The notes under the pieces: model-generated
Databases searched by the model: none
Told to the model about the DNA's origin: nothing
What the model saw: only the letters and a program-made list of their open reading frames with translations
Assembly: GCF_019049325.1 (NCBI RefSeq)
Contig: NZ_JAGMUO010000065.1
Location: 186,001 to 250,000, forward strand
Length of the DNA: 64,000 nt
From: Streptomyces sp. AC512_CC834
GTDB lineage: Bacteria > Actinomycetota > Actinomycetes > Streptomycetales > Streptomycetaceae
Direction: 5' to 3'
Translations under genes and position numbers: made by a program
Shown: in pieces, positions 16,536 through 26,034 of the stretch
How the letters are laid out: every line of letters begins with the position of its first letter
Position numbering within the stretch: position 1 is the first letter of the stretch

Positions 16536-17075
16536 CTAGGTCTGGGATTCCTTCACGCGCTGGTAGTGCCGCCGGGCCTTCATCCGGTTCCCGCACTCGG
16601 CCATGGAGCACCACCGGGCGCTGTTGGGCTTGCTCCGGTCCAGCAGGAAGCGCCGGCACTCCGGATTGCCGCACGGTTTGAGCCGTCCGGGCCGGGTTTC
16701 CCCGACGTGCGCCCAGGTCAGCACCAGCTCCACCGTCAGACGGTGCGCGTCGGGCACCTGGAGGGTCCATTCCAGCCCGCCGTCCCTGATGCGGGGCACG
16801 CTGCTGACGCCCTGGAGGAACTCGCTCAGGTACTCGGGATCGCGCCGCCCCCGGACGACCTCCTGGAGGGCGCTTCGCGCGGCCAGCAGGAAGGCGACCT
16901 CCTCGCCCGACCCGGTCCCCCCGTGGCCGCGCGCCCAGGCACGGCCCTCGGCGGCCGTACCCAGGGCATCGGTCACGGAGCCCTGCACCACGGGCGTCGT
17001 GTTGAGCAGCTCCACGAGGACATCTTCTCGGGCCCTGTCGGTCACCACATCCATCTCCAGCCGTTTCCGCGCCAA
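16536..17075 (-). CDS. CGNR zinc-finger transcriptional regulator (1)
   Basis: A 179-residue protein from ATG 17075. The N-terminal 125 residues match the helical ABATE-like domain (VLVELLNTTPVV, then LTVELVLTWAHV). The C-terminal zinc finger contains KPCGNPECRRFLLD followed by ARWCSMAECGNRMKARRHYQ, with the four cysteines and the CGNR signature. These proteins are putative DNA-binding regulators common in actinomycetes. It is divergent from the alpha/beta-hydrolase gene at 17170, with GGTTA/TAACC half-sites in the gap, and a second CGNR gene lies 2 kb away. Confidence 0.9.
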   Translation of the reverse strand: MARKRLEMDVVTDRAREDVLVELLNTTPVVQGSVTDALGTAAEGRAWARGHGGTGSGEEVAFLLAARSALQEVVRGRRDPEYLSEFLQGVSSVPRIRDGGLEWTLQVPDAHRLTVELVLTWAHVGETRPGRLKPCGNPECRRFLLDRSKPNSARWCSMAECGNRMKARRHYQRVKESQT

Positions 17076-17088
17076 CCGTTTCCGCGGC

Positions 17089-17144
17089 TAACCCTTTTAC
17101 TTCGCTTGACAGGTTACCTCAGGAGTGCTGGACTCTACCTAACC
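17089..17144. promoter_or_regulatory. possible CGNR operator half-sites in a divergent promoter
   Basis: Three copies of the half-site occur: TAACC at 17089-17093, GGTTACC at 17112-17118 and TAACC at 17140-17144. A TTGACA hexamer at 17106-17111 could serve the hydrolase gene, though no good -10 lies at the standard distance. The same half-site forms a perfect repeat before the second CGNR gene. Confidence 0.4.
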
Positions 17145-17169
17145 ACTAAAAGCAGGCGAAGGAGTTATC

Positions 17170-18057
17170 ATGATCTCCGCAGTGCATCACCGAACCGCCA
17201 CCGTCGACGGCCTGGACGTCTTCTACCGGGAGGCCGGAGACCCGCACGCACCGACAGTCGTGCTGCTGCACGGCTTCCCGACCAGCTCCCACATGTTCCG
17301 GAACCTGATTCCGAGGCTCGCCGACACCTACCACGTGATCGCACCCGACATGATCGGCTTCGGACAGTCGGCCATGCCTGCGACCGACGAGTTCGACTAC
17401 GGCTTCGACTCCCTCACGGACGTGACCGTCGCCCTCCTGGACCACCTCGGCGTCGAGCGCTTCGCGGTGTACGTGCAGGACTACGGGGCGCCGGTCGCCT
17501 GGCGGATCGCCATCCGCACCCCGGACCGCATCACCGCGGTCATCACGCAGAACGGCAACGCGTACACCGACGGCTTCGTCAAGTCCTTCTGGGACGGCCT
17601 GTTCGCCTACACCGACAACCCGACCCCCGAGACGGAGGCTGCCGCCCGCGAGGCGCTGACCCCCGAGATGGTCCGCTGGCAGTACCTGAACGGAGTCGTC
17701 GACCGGAGCGTCGTCAGCCCCGACACCTGGGCGCTCGACCAGGCCCTGCTCGACCGGCCGGGCAACGACGCCATCCAGCTCACGCTGTTCCGCGACTACC
17801 CGACCAATGTCGACCTGTACCCCCGGCTCCAGCAGTACTTCCGCGAGTCCCAGGTGCCGCTGCTGGCCGTGTGGGGTGCCAACGACGAGATCTTCGGCCC
17901 CGACGGGGCGCGCGCGTTCCGGCGCGACCTGCCGGACGCCGAGATCCACCTCCTGGAAACCGGGCACTTCGCGCTGGAGAGCCACCTGGAGGAGATCACC
18001 GGACACATCAGGGGCTTCCTCGCCCGCGCCCTATCCCCCGCCCGGGTCGAGGGATAG
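17170..18057 (+). CDS. alpha/beta hydrolase, haloalkane dehalogenase / epoxide hydrolase type
   Basis: A 295-residue hydrolase with ATG 17170 preceded by AAGGAG. HGFPTSSHMFRN (oxyanion region) starts at residue 34, and the nucleophile elbow reads YVQDYGAP with Asp104 rather than Ser, so the mechanism should go through an alkyl- or hydroxyalkyl-enzyme ester as in haloalkane dehalogenases and epoxide hydrolases. A late Asp/His pair is seen in VWGANDEIFGPDGA and ETGHFALESH. It is intracellular. Divergent from a CGNR regulator that is likely to control it (inference). Confidence 0.87.
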   Translation: MISAVHHRTATVDGLDVFYREAGDPHAPTVVLLHGFPTSSHMFRNLIPRLADTYHVIAPDMIGFGQSAMPATDEFDYGFDSLTDVTVALLDHLGVERFAVYVQDYGAPVAWRIAIRTPDRITAVITQNGNAYTDGFVKSFWDGLFAYTDNPTPETEAAAREALTPEMVRWQYLNGVVDRSVVSPDTWALDQALLDRPGNDAIQLTLFRDYPTNVDLYPRLQQYFRESQVPLLAVWGANDEIFGPDGARAFRRDLPDAEIHLLETGHFALESHLEEITGHIRGFLARALSPARVEG

Positions 18058-18070
18058 GTCGCCGCGCAGG

Positions 18071-19000
18071 TCACGATCCGGTCGGCCGGCCCAGGACGTA
18101 CGGCGCGAGGATGTCGGTCACCGTCCCGTTGCGCGGTGCGGGGACGTTCAGTCGACCTGCGAGATCCACCACTCCCCCGCTGAGCCAGGGCAGTTCCAGC
18201 CGGTTGCCCTTCTCCAGGTCGTTGTGCATGGAGGAGGTCATGGCCGCGGGCAGCGTGTCGCAGAAGGCGAGTTGGGCTTCGGCGAAGCCGCCGTCCAGCC
18301 GTACTCCGGACGCCGTCGCCACGGCCACCGTCTCGGCCATGATGTCGTGCAGGAGACGGCGGCTCTGTTCGTTGGCGCGGACGACGCCTACGGGCTGACG
18401 GACCGTTGCCGTGGTCGCCGACAGGCCCACCAGGAACACGAACTTCTCCCAGATCACCCTCTCGATGTCGTCACTCGCCTCCGCGTCGATCCCGGCGTCC
18501 CGGAACGCGGCGAGTACGGCGCCGACGGTCGCCGTCGGAGTGGACCGGTAGGGGCCGAGCACGACCTTCTGCAGGGTGCTGTTGTGCCTGATCACCCCGG
18601 GTTCCTCGATGAACGCGGAGATGAAGCAGACACCGCCCAGGACCTGTTCGTCCGTCAGCCGGCCACGCAGGATGGCGTCCTTGTGCACCCCGTTCTGCAG
18701 TGACAGCACCGGCGCCTTGTGCGCCGCCGAGGACCGCAGTTGCTCGGCGACGGACTCGGTGTCCCAGAGCTTGACGGCGACGAGGACCAGATCGGTGGGG
18801 CCGAGTTCGGAGATGCTCGCCACGACGGATTCGGGTGCGGTGCGCAACTCCCCCAGCGGACTGTGGACGACCAGCCCGGAGCGGCGCACGGCCTCGAGGT
18901 GTCTGCCGCGCGCCACGAAGGTGACCACGTTCCCGGCAGCCGCCAGTCGGGCTCCGAAGTAGCCTCCGACGCCGCCCGCCCCGATCACGGCTATGCGCAT
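18071..19000 (-). CDS. ketopantoate reductase-family protein (ApbA/PanE-like)
   Basis: A 309-residue NADPH-dependent reductase from ATG 19000. The Rossmann motif GAGGVGGYFGARLAAAG begins at residue 7. VLVAVKLWDTESV and VLSLQNGVHKDAIL follow the 2-dehydropantoate 2-reductase pattern, and the C-terminal helical domain contains VIWEKFVFLVGLSATTATV with the usual catalytic Lys. The canonical product is pantoate for coenzyme A synthesis, but many actinomycete paralogues act on other 2-oxo acids. It diverges from the second CGNR regulator across a 7-bp inverted repeat and is convergent with the hydrolase gene 13 bp away. Confidence 0.85.
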   Translation of the reverse strand: MRIAVIGAGGVGGYFGARLAAAGNVVTFVARGRHLEAVRRSGLVVHSPLGELRTAPESVVASISELGPTDLVLVAVKLWDTESVAEQLRSSAAHKAPVLSLQNGVHKDAILRGRLTDEQVLGGVCFISAFIEEPGVIRHNSTLQKVVLGPYRSTPTATVGAVLAAFRDAGIDAEASDDIERVIWEKFVFLVGLSATTATVRQPVGVVRANEQSRRLLHDIMAETVAVATASGVRLDGGFAEAQLAFCDTLPAAMTSSMHNDLEKGNRLELPWLSGGVVDLAGRLNVPAPRNGTVTDILAPYVLGRPTGS

Positions 19001-19019
19001 GACTCCGCCCCACTCCCTT

Positions 19020-19041
19020 AGTAACCGTTTCAGTGGTTACT
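19020..19041. promoter_or_regulatory. perfect inverted repeat, probable CGNR operator
   Basis: AGTAACC at 19020-19026 and GGTTACT at 19035-19041 are perfect complements over an 8-bp spacer. The site fills most of the 49-bp gap between the divergent reductase (start 19000) and CGNR gene (start 19050), so a bound dimer would affect both promoters. Confidence 0.55.
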
Positions 19042-19049
19042 ATGAAACC

Positions 19050-19664
19050 ATGGATGCCGTGAAGCGGCGCGCGCCCCGTACGAGGGTCACCGCGCGAGTC
19101 CGGGAGCTTCGATTCGATGCCGGCGCACTGTCCCTTGACCTTGTCGCCACCGTGGGCCGCAGGCCCGAAGTCCCGATCGAGCGGATGGGCGACGCCGAGC
19201 GCCTCGACGCCTGGTGCCGGGGTGTGGGGGTGACGCTGGCGGACGGGTACGACCCCGAGGACGTTCTGCGGTCGCTGCACGCGCTGCGCGCGGCGGCCTA
19301 CGACGTCGCCTCGTCCGCCCTCGACGCGCACCGGCCGCTGCCGCGCTCGGTCGACCTGGTCAATCTCCTGGCCAGGACCGAACCACCGGTGGCACAAATG
19401 GAGTTGTCGGCCGACGGCGAGTGGGCGGCGCGGGGGAACCGGCCGCTCACCAAGGAGGCACTGCTGTCGCTCGTCGCACGGGACCTGATCGATCTCATGA
19501 CGGACGCCGGTCGCCGGTCACGGCTGACCGCCTGCGCGTCCGAGGTGTGCGGGATGCTCTGTCTCGACTCCGGCGGCGGCCGGCCGCGCAAGTGGTGTTC
19601 CATGCAACGCTGCGGAAATCAGGCCAAGGCGGCCGGCCACCGGCGGAAGGCGTCCACGCGCTGA
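19050..19664 (+). CDS. CGNR zinc-finger transcriptional regulator (2)
   Basis: A 204-residue protein from ATG 19050; an earlier in-frame ATG would overlap the divergent reductase and the operator. The N-terminal domain (GALSLDLVATVGRRPEVPIE) matches the CGNR family input region. The finger reads ACASEVCGMLCLD then RKWCSMQRCGNQAKAAGHRR, with CGNQ in place of CGNR. Paralogous to the gene at 16536-17075 and likewise divergent from an enzyme gene. Probably a repressor of itself and the reductase (inference). Confidence 0.88.
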   Translation: MDAVKRRAPRTRVTARVRELRFDAGALSLDLVATVGRRPEVPIERMGDAERLDAWCRGVGVTLADGYDPEDVLRSLHALRAAAYDVASSALDAHRPLPRSVDLVNLLARTEPPVAQMELSADGEWAARGNRPLTKEALLSLVARDLIDLMTDAGRRSRLTACASEVCGMLCLDSGGGRPRKWCSMQRCGNQAKAAGHRRKASTR

Positions 19665-19753
19665 GTGCACTCGTTCGCCGTCATGCGTGTCGTGCACGTC
19701 GTGCATGTTCGTGCGTGTTCGTGCGTGCTCCGGCTTCGAGAGCGGGGCACCGC

Positions 19754-21463
19754 TCACAGGCCGCGGGCCAGCAGCAGGGTGACGTCGTCGGGCGGCGGCG
19801 TGCTGGGCAGGGTGCCGATCACCGCCGCGCCCAACTCCTCCAGGGACGAGGCTTTCCGGGTCAGGGCGCGGCCCACCCGTTGCAGTCCGACCTCGATGTC
19901 CTGATGACGGTCCTCGACGAGACCGTCGGTGAACAGGGCCAGGAGGCTGCCCGCGGGCAGTTCCAGCTCCGTGGACGGGAACGGCAGCAGGCCGACTCCG
20001 AGCGGGAGGCCGTGCGGAAGCTCGGGGAACGAGAAGTCACCGCCCGGATGGACGACGGCGGGCGGCGGATGCCCGGCGAGGGCCAGGGTGCACGTCCGGG
20101 TCGCGGGGTCGTAGACCGCGTAGACGCAGGTGGCGCTCATGCCCGGGACGTCCGGGGCGGACGCCTCCTCGTCCTCGGTCAACCGGATGAACGTCCGGTC
20201 CAGCCTGGCCAGGACCTCCCCCGGCGGCAGATCGAGATCGGCGAGGGTGCGGATGGCCATGCCCAGCCGCCCCATGGTGGCCGCGGCGTGCACACCGTGC
20301 CCGACCACGTCGCCCACGACCAGGGCCAGGCGGCCGCCCGGCAGGCCGATGACGTCGAACCAGTCGCCGCCGACGCCTTCCTCCGCGTCGGCCGGAAGGT
20401 AGCGGGCGGCCACCTCCATGGCCGTTCCGCCGTGCACCCGGCGCGGCAGCAGGCTGCGCTGGAGGGCGAGCGCCGTGTTCCGCTCCCGGGTGTAGCGGCG
20501 GGCGTTGTCCAGGCTCAACGCGGCCCGGGCCACCAGTTCCTCGGCCAGCAGTTGGTCGTTCTCGTCGAACGGCGTCGGGTTCGACGTACGTACGAAGACC
20601 GCCACGCCCAGCAGGACGCCGCGGGCGTGGACCGGGAGAATCAGCAGGGAGTGCATGCCGAACTCGCGGATCTTCGCGGCCCGTGCCGGGTCGTGGGCCA
20701 GCCAGGTGTCGTGGGCGGGGTCGATCAGGGGCTGCAGGAGAGGGCGACCTGAGGACAGCACCTGCATGAACGGGGAGGTCTCGGGGACGTACACCACCTC
20801 GCCGCGGTGCCACAGGGACTCCGGGGCGCCGGCGTGGACCGAGGCCCTGCCCCCGCGCCGGAACTTGGGGACGCGCCCCTGGGACGGGCCCAGCCGGTCC
20901 AGCGGCTCCTCACCGAGCCGTACCGCCTCCGTCAGGTCGACGGTCACGTAGTCGGCTATCAACGGCACGGTGAAGTCGGCCAGTTCCTGCGCCGTGCGCA
21001 TGACGTCCAGGGTGGTCCCCACACGGGTGCCCGCCTCGCTCACCGTCGCAAGCCGGTCGCCGGCCCACCTCCGGTCCGTGACGACCAGCATCACCATGCA
21101 CACGCCCAGGGTGCGGCCCTCGGCGTCGTGCAGGCGCAGGAAGGAGGCCGAGAAGGCCCGGTCGCGACGTTTGCCGACGGCCGTCGGAACACGGTACTCA
21201 CGGCCGGTGACACAACGGCCGGTGGTCAGCACCCGCCGTACGAGCGCTTCCAGTTCGTCGGTGTCCCCGGTCAGTGACTCCCGCGGCCGGCGGCCCAGCC
21301 GCTGCTCCCGGGGGATCCCGTCATAACGTGCGAGAGCGTCGTTGACCCAGATGCACCGCAGGTCGGTGTCCCACACGGCCAGCCCGACGACCGAGTCGGT
21401 CAGCAGGGCGCGCAGTGCCGGGCCCGCCTCTTCCCCGGATTGCGCCGATTCCGCCGATTCCAT
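19754..21463 (-). CDS. PAS-GAF-SpoIIE serine phosphatase
   Basis: A 569-residue multidomain phosphatase. Residues about 15-130 form a PAS domain (VVGLAVWDTDLRCIWVNDAL; MVMLVVTDR), residues 140-320 a GAF domain (LLILPVHARGVLLGVAVFVR) and residues 340-569 the PP2C core. Metal ligands are seen in EGVGGDWFDVIGLPGG, VVGDVVGHGVHAA, LFTDGLVEDR and PPPDDVTLLLA. This layout is widespread in Streptomyces, where such proteins are thought to control anti-anti-sigma factor phosphorylation in response to redox or ligand signals. No kinase or STAS partner is adjacent. Confidence 0.92.
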   Translation of the reverse strand: MESAESAQSGEEAGPALRALLTDSVVGLAVWDTDLRCIWVNDALARYDGIPREQRLGRRPRESLTGDTDELEALVRRVLTTGRCVTGREYRVPTAVGKRRDRAFSASFLRLHDAEGRTLGVCMVMLVVTDRRWAGDRLATVSEAGTRVGTTLDVMRTAQELADFTVPLIADYVTVDLTEAVRLGEEPLDRLGPSQGRVPKFRRGGRASVHAGAPESLWHRGEVVYVPETSPFMQVLSSGRPLLQPLIDPAHDTWLAHDPARAAKIREFGMHSLLILPVHARGVLLGVAVFVRTSNPTPFDENDQLLAEELVARAALSLDNARRYTRERNTALALQRSLLPRRVHGGTAMEVAARYLPADAEEGVGGDWFDVIGLPGGRLALVVGDVVGHGVHAAATMGRLGMAIRTLADLDLPPGEVLARLDRTFIRLTEDEEASAPDVPGMSATCVYAVYDPATRTCTLALAGHPPPAVVHPGGDFSFPELPHGLPLGVGLLPFPSTELELPAGSLLALFTDGLVEDRHQDIEVGLQRVGRALTRKASSLEELGAAVIGTLPSTPPPDDVTLLLARGL

Positions 21464-21476
21464 GAGCCGACGGGGA

Positions 21477-22307
21477 CTACGACTTCACGAAGGCCAGGAG
21501 GTCCGGGTTGAGGACCTCCGGATGGGTCGAGAGCATGCCGTGCGGGAGCCCTTCGTACGACTTCAGGGTGCCGTTCTTCACGAGTTCGACCGACAACGGC
21601 GCCGCGTCCGCGTAGGGCACGACCTGGTCGTCCGTGCCGTGCGCGACGAGGACCGGGACGTCGATCTGCTTGAGGTCGTCGGTGAAGTCGGTTTCCGAGA
21701 ACGCCGCGATGCACTCGTAGTGGGCGTTGGCCGCACCCGTCATCCCCTGGAGCCACCAGCGGTCGATCAGCCCCTGGGAGACCGTGGCGCCCTCCCGGTT
21801 GAAGCCGTAGAAGGGACCTGACGGCACGTCGATGTAGAACTGCGCGCGATTGGCGGCGAGGGCCGAGCGGAACTCGTCGAAGACCTCGATCGGCAGACCG
21901 CCGGGATTGCTCCCGGACTTCACCATGACCGGCGGAACGGCGCTGACGAGCACGGCCTTCGCGACCCGGCCCGGCTTGGCGCGCGCCACGTAGCGCGCGA
22001 CCTCGCCGCCGCCGGTCGAGTGCCCGATGTGCACGGCGTCCCGCAGGTCGAGAGCGTCGGTCACCGCCGCTACGTCGGCGGCGTAGGTGTCCATGTCGTG
22101 GCCGGCCGAGGGCTGACTCGAACGTCCGTGGCCACGACGGTCATGGGCGATGACGCGATATCCGTGGGAGAGGAAGAACAACATCTGGTTGTCCCAGTCG
22201 TCGGCACTGAGCGGCCAGCCGTGGTGGAAGACGACCGGCCGACCGTCGCGCGGACCCCAGTCCTTGTAGAAGATGTCCGTGCCGTCGGAGGTGGTGACCG
22301 TGCCCAT
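21477..22307 (-). CDS. alpha/beta hydrolase, cofactor-free chloroperoxidase type
   Basis: A 276-residue hydrolase very like the non-haem bacterial chloroperoxidases/perhydrolases. The oxyanion loop is FHHGWPLSADDW (28-39), the nucleophile Ser97 sits in HIGHSTGGGEVARY, the acid is Asp226 or Asp227 in GTDDQVVP and the base is His256 in LPHGM. Such enzymes are esterases that can form peracids from carboxylates and peroxide. It diverges from an HD-domain gene across an AT-rich perfect palindrome. Confidence 0.9.
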   Translation of the reverse strand: MGTVTTSDGTDIFYKDWGPRDGRPVVFHHGWPLSADDWDNQMLFFLSHGYRVIAHDRRGHGRSSQPSAGHDMDTYAADVAAVTDALDLRDAVHIGHSTGGGEVARYVARAKPGRVAKAVLVSAVPPVMVKSGSNPGGLPIEVFDEFRSALAANRAQFYIDVPSGPFYGFNREGATVSQGLIDRWWLQGMTGAANAHYECIAAFSETDFTDDLKQIDVPVLVAHGTDDQVVPYADAAPLSVELVKNGTLKSYEGLPHGMLSTHPEVLNPDLLAFVKS

Positions 22308-22383
22308 TGAAGATCCTTCCGCGGGTGCGACTCCGTACCGGCAACTTTACGCCGATTACCGACATACCTCATTTCTCACCCAT

Positions 22384-22406
22384 ACTGATCAAAATATTCG
22401 ATCAGT
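22384..22406. promoter_or_regulatory. AT-rich palindromic operator between divergent genes
   Basis: ACTGATC at 22384-22390 and GATCAGT at 22400-22406 are perfect complements over a 9-bp A/T-rich centre (AAAATATTC), conspicuous in this GC-rich genome. It lies 14 bp upstream of the HD gene start and about 77 bp from the hydrolase start. A dimeric repressor site is likely, but no regulator gene is adjacent. Confidence 0.6.
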
Positions 22407-22419
22407 GCGGAGGACCGTC

Positions 22420-23058
22420 ATGACAGAGACCGTCGCAGGCATCGAGATCCCCGACAGCGCGCTCGCGCGGGAGGCCACCGCACTCATCCGCGACACCACA
22501 CCGCCGCTGATCTTCCACCACTCGCGCCGCGTCTACCTCTTCGGCAGCCTCCAGGCCGCCGCCCGGGACATCCGGCCCGACCCGGAGCTGCTGTACGTCG
22601 CCGCGCTCTTCCACGACACCGGCCTGGTGCCGCCCTACCGCGGCGACGACCAGCGCTTCGAGATGGACGGCGCCGACCAGGCGCGGACGTTCCTCGAGGC
22701 CCACGGCGTGTCCGAGGCCGACGCGGGCACCGTGTGGACCGCCGTCGCGCTGCACACCACCCCGGAGGTGCCGTACGCGATGGCACCGGAGATCGCGGCG
22801 ACCACGGCCGGCGTCGAGACGGACGTGCTCGGCCTCAACCTCGCGGCCCTCACCCGGGCGGAGATCGACGCGGTCACCGCCGCCCATCCCCGCCCGGACT
22901 TCAAGAAGCACATTCTCCAGGCGTTCACCGACGGGTTCAGGCACCGCCCGGACACCACTTTCGGCACGGTGAACGCGGACGTTCTCGAGCACTTCGTGCC
23001 CGGTTTCCGGCGCACGGACTTCGTCGACGTCATCGAGAACTCCGCCTGGCCCGAGTGA
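22420..23058 (+). CDS. HD-domain hydrolase, cyanamide hydratase-like
   Basis: A 212-residue protein from ATG 22420 after a GGAGG site. Metal-binding HD motifs: His34 in IFHHSRRVYLFG, His65-Asp66 in ALFHDTGLVPPY and His112 in VALHTTPEVPYA. The HHSRRVYLFG segment and overall length resemble Ddi2-type cyanamide hydratases and related nitrile/isonitrile-processing HD proteins rather than the ppGpp or cyclic-nucleotide HD families. A role in detoxifying a small nitrile-like compound is plausible but unproven. Confidence 0.75.
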   Translation: MTETVAGIEIPDSALAREATALIRDTTPPLIFHHSRRVYLFGSLQAAARDIRPDPELLYVAALFHDTGLVPPYRGDDQRFEMDGADQARTFLEAHGVSEADAGTVWTAVALHTTPEVPYAMAPEIAATTAGVETDVLGLNLAALTRAEIDAVTAAHPRPDFKKHILQAFTDGFRHRPDTTFGTVNADVLEHFVPGFRRTDFVDVIENSAWPE

Positions 23059-23223
23059 CGCCGCCCCCGGGAGGTGCGGCCGAACCCGACAACGCGGTCC
23101 GTGCAAACGCACATGCCATGCCAGGGATTCGATGATCCGGCTCATGCGAAGCGACAGGTGACTTTTGCCTGGTATCTGCGGCAGTATCATCTGCGCATGC
23201 ACACCTACCGGATTGGACCCGTG

Positions 23224-24063
23224 ATGACCCGTTCCGCGCGCCGGACCCGCCGGATGCTTCAGGTGACCGGCGCAGGCGCCGCAGCCCTGCTGGCCCTGAG
23301 CGCCTGCTCGTCGTCCGACGCCGATTCCGACGCCGAGTCCGGTGCCGAGTCCGGTGCCTCCTCGTCGGCCGGCGGGTCGGACAAGCTGTCCGGAACCGTG
23401 AACGTCTTCGCGGCGGCCTCGCTGACGGAGAGCTTCACGAAGCTGGGCAAGGAGTTCGAGCAGCAGCACTCCGGCACGAAGGTCGTCTTCAACTTCGGCG
23501 GCAGCGACTCGCTGGCCGCGGGTATCACCAGCGGCGCCCCGGCCGACGTGTTCGCCTCCGCCAGCCCCAAGACGATGAAGGTCGTCACGGACGCCGAGGC
23601 CGCGGCCGGGACGCCGGCCACCTTCGTCCGCAACCAGTTGGAGATCGCGACGCTGCCCGGCAACCCGGACAAGATCACCTCCCTGAAGGACCTCACCGGG
23701 GACGACTTGAAGGTCGTGCTCTGCGACAAGACGGTGCCGTGCGGGTCCGCCGCCCAGAAGGCGCTGACCGCCGCCGATCTGAAGCTCACCCCGGTCTCCT
23801 ACGAGCAGGACGTGAAGTCGGCGCTCAACAAGGTGGTGCTCAAGGAGGCCGACGCCGCGGTCGTCTACAAGACGGATGTGCAGGCGGCCGGTGACAAGGT
23901 GGAGGGTGTGGAGTTCCCCGAGTCGGCGAAGGCCGTCAACGACTACCCGATCACTCTGCTCAAGGACGCGCCCAACGCCGAGGTCGGCAAGGCGTTCATC
24001 GAGCTGGTGCGGTCGGCAGAGGGCCAGAAGGTTCTGACCGAGGCCGGGTTCACCGCGTCGTGA
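23224..24063 (+). CDS. modA: molybdate ABC transporter binding lipoprotein
   Basis: A 279-residue lipoprotein from ATG 23224; GTG 23221 and ATG 23197 are alternatives and no strong ribosome-binding site decides. The signal ends in the lipobox LSAC, followed by a Ser/Asp/Glu/Ala-rich linker. The mature domain carries the ModA pattern TVNVFAAASLTESFTKLG, NFGGSDSLAAGITSGAPADV and VVYKTDVQAAGDKVEGVEFP. It captures molybdate or tungstate outside the membrane. First gene of modABC; its stop overlaps the GTG of modB. Direct repeats ATCTGCG at 23175 and 23190 precede it. Confidence 0.93.
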   Translation: MTRSARRTRRMLQVTGAGAAALLALSACSSSDADSDAESGAESGASSSAGGSDKLSGTVNVFAAASLTESFTKLGKEFEQQHSGTKVVFNFGGSDSLAAGITSGAPADVFASASPKTMKVVTDAEAAAGTPATFVRNQLEIATLPGNPDKITSLKDLTGDDLKVVLCDKTVPCGSAAQKALTAADLKLTPVSYEQDVKSALNKVVLKEADAAVVYKTDVQAAGDKVEGVEFPESAKAVNDYPITLLKDAPNAEVGKAFIELVRSAEGQKVLTEAGFTAS

Positions 24064-24922
24064 CCTCGCCGCACAAGACCGGTGCCGCAGCCGACCCCCG
24101 CACGGGTGGGCCGCGGCGCCGCCGCGTCCGGACGGGCACAGGGCTGCGGGGCGGAGTTCCCCTGCCGCTGCTCATACCCGCGTTGATCGGCCTGGCGTTC
24201 CTGGTGCTCCCGCTTCTCGCCCTGCTGATCCGGGCACCCTGGCCGAGCATGCCCGAACTGCTGACCAGCACCGAGGTGTGGCAGGCGCTCAGGCTCTCGC
24301 TGATCTGCGCCACGGCGGCGACCGTGGTGAGCATGGTGATCGGCGTACCGCTGGCCTGGCTGCTGGCCCGGGTCGAGTTCCCCGGTCGCGGTCTCGTCCG
24401 GGCCCTGGTGACGCTGCCGCTGGTGCTGCCGCCGGTGGTGGGCGGTGTCGCCCTGCTCATGGCGCTGGGCCGCAACGGTGTCGTGGGGCAGTGGCTGGAC
24501 TCCTGGTTCGGGATCACGCTGCCGTTCACGACCACCGGTGTCATCCTCGCCGAGGCCTTCGTGGCGATGCCGTTCCTCGTCATCAGTGTCGAGGGCACCC
24601 TGCGCGCCGCCGACCCCCGCTACGAGGAGGCGGCCACCACCCTCGGCGCCTCCCGCTTCACCGCCTTCCGCCGGGTCACCCTGCCGCTGATCGCGCCGGG
24701 CATCGCGGCCGGCGCCGTGCTGGCCTGGGCCCGGGCGCTCGGCGAGTTCGGGGCGACGATCACCTTCGCCGGCAACTTCCCCGGCCGCACCCAGACCATG
24801 CCGCTGGCGGTCTACCTCGCCCTGCAGAGCGACCCCGAGGCGGCCATCGCCCTGAGCCTGGTGTTGCTGGCCGTGTCCATCGCGGTCCTCGCCGGGCTGC
24901 GCGACCGCTGGATGACCACCTC

Positions 24923-24926
<4 letters not shown>
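24060..24926 (+). CDS. modB: molybdate ABC transporter permease
   Basis: A 288-residue permease starting at GTG 24060, overlapping the modA stop. After a 35-residue basic cytoplasmic segment come about five to six helices typical of ModB (VSMVIGVPLAWLLARVEFPG; LPLVLPPVVGGVALLMALG). The ATPase-docking loop EEAATTLGASRFTAFRRVTL lies near residues 190-210. ModB dimers form the oxyanion channel. It overlaps modC by 4 bp (ATGA), so the three subunits are co-translated. Confidence 0.94.
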
Positions 24927-25996
<1,070 letters not shown>

Positions 25997-26034
25997 GGTT
26001 CCCGCTCCTGTGCCGGCTCCCGGCCCGGCCCCTC

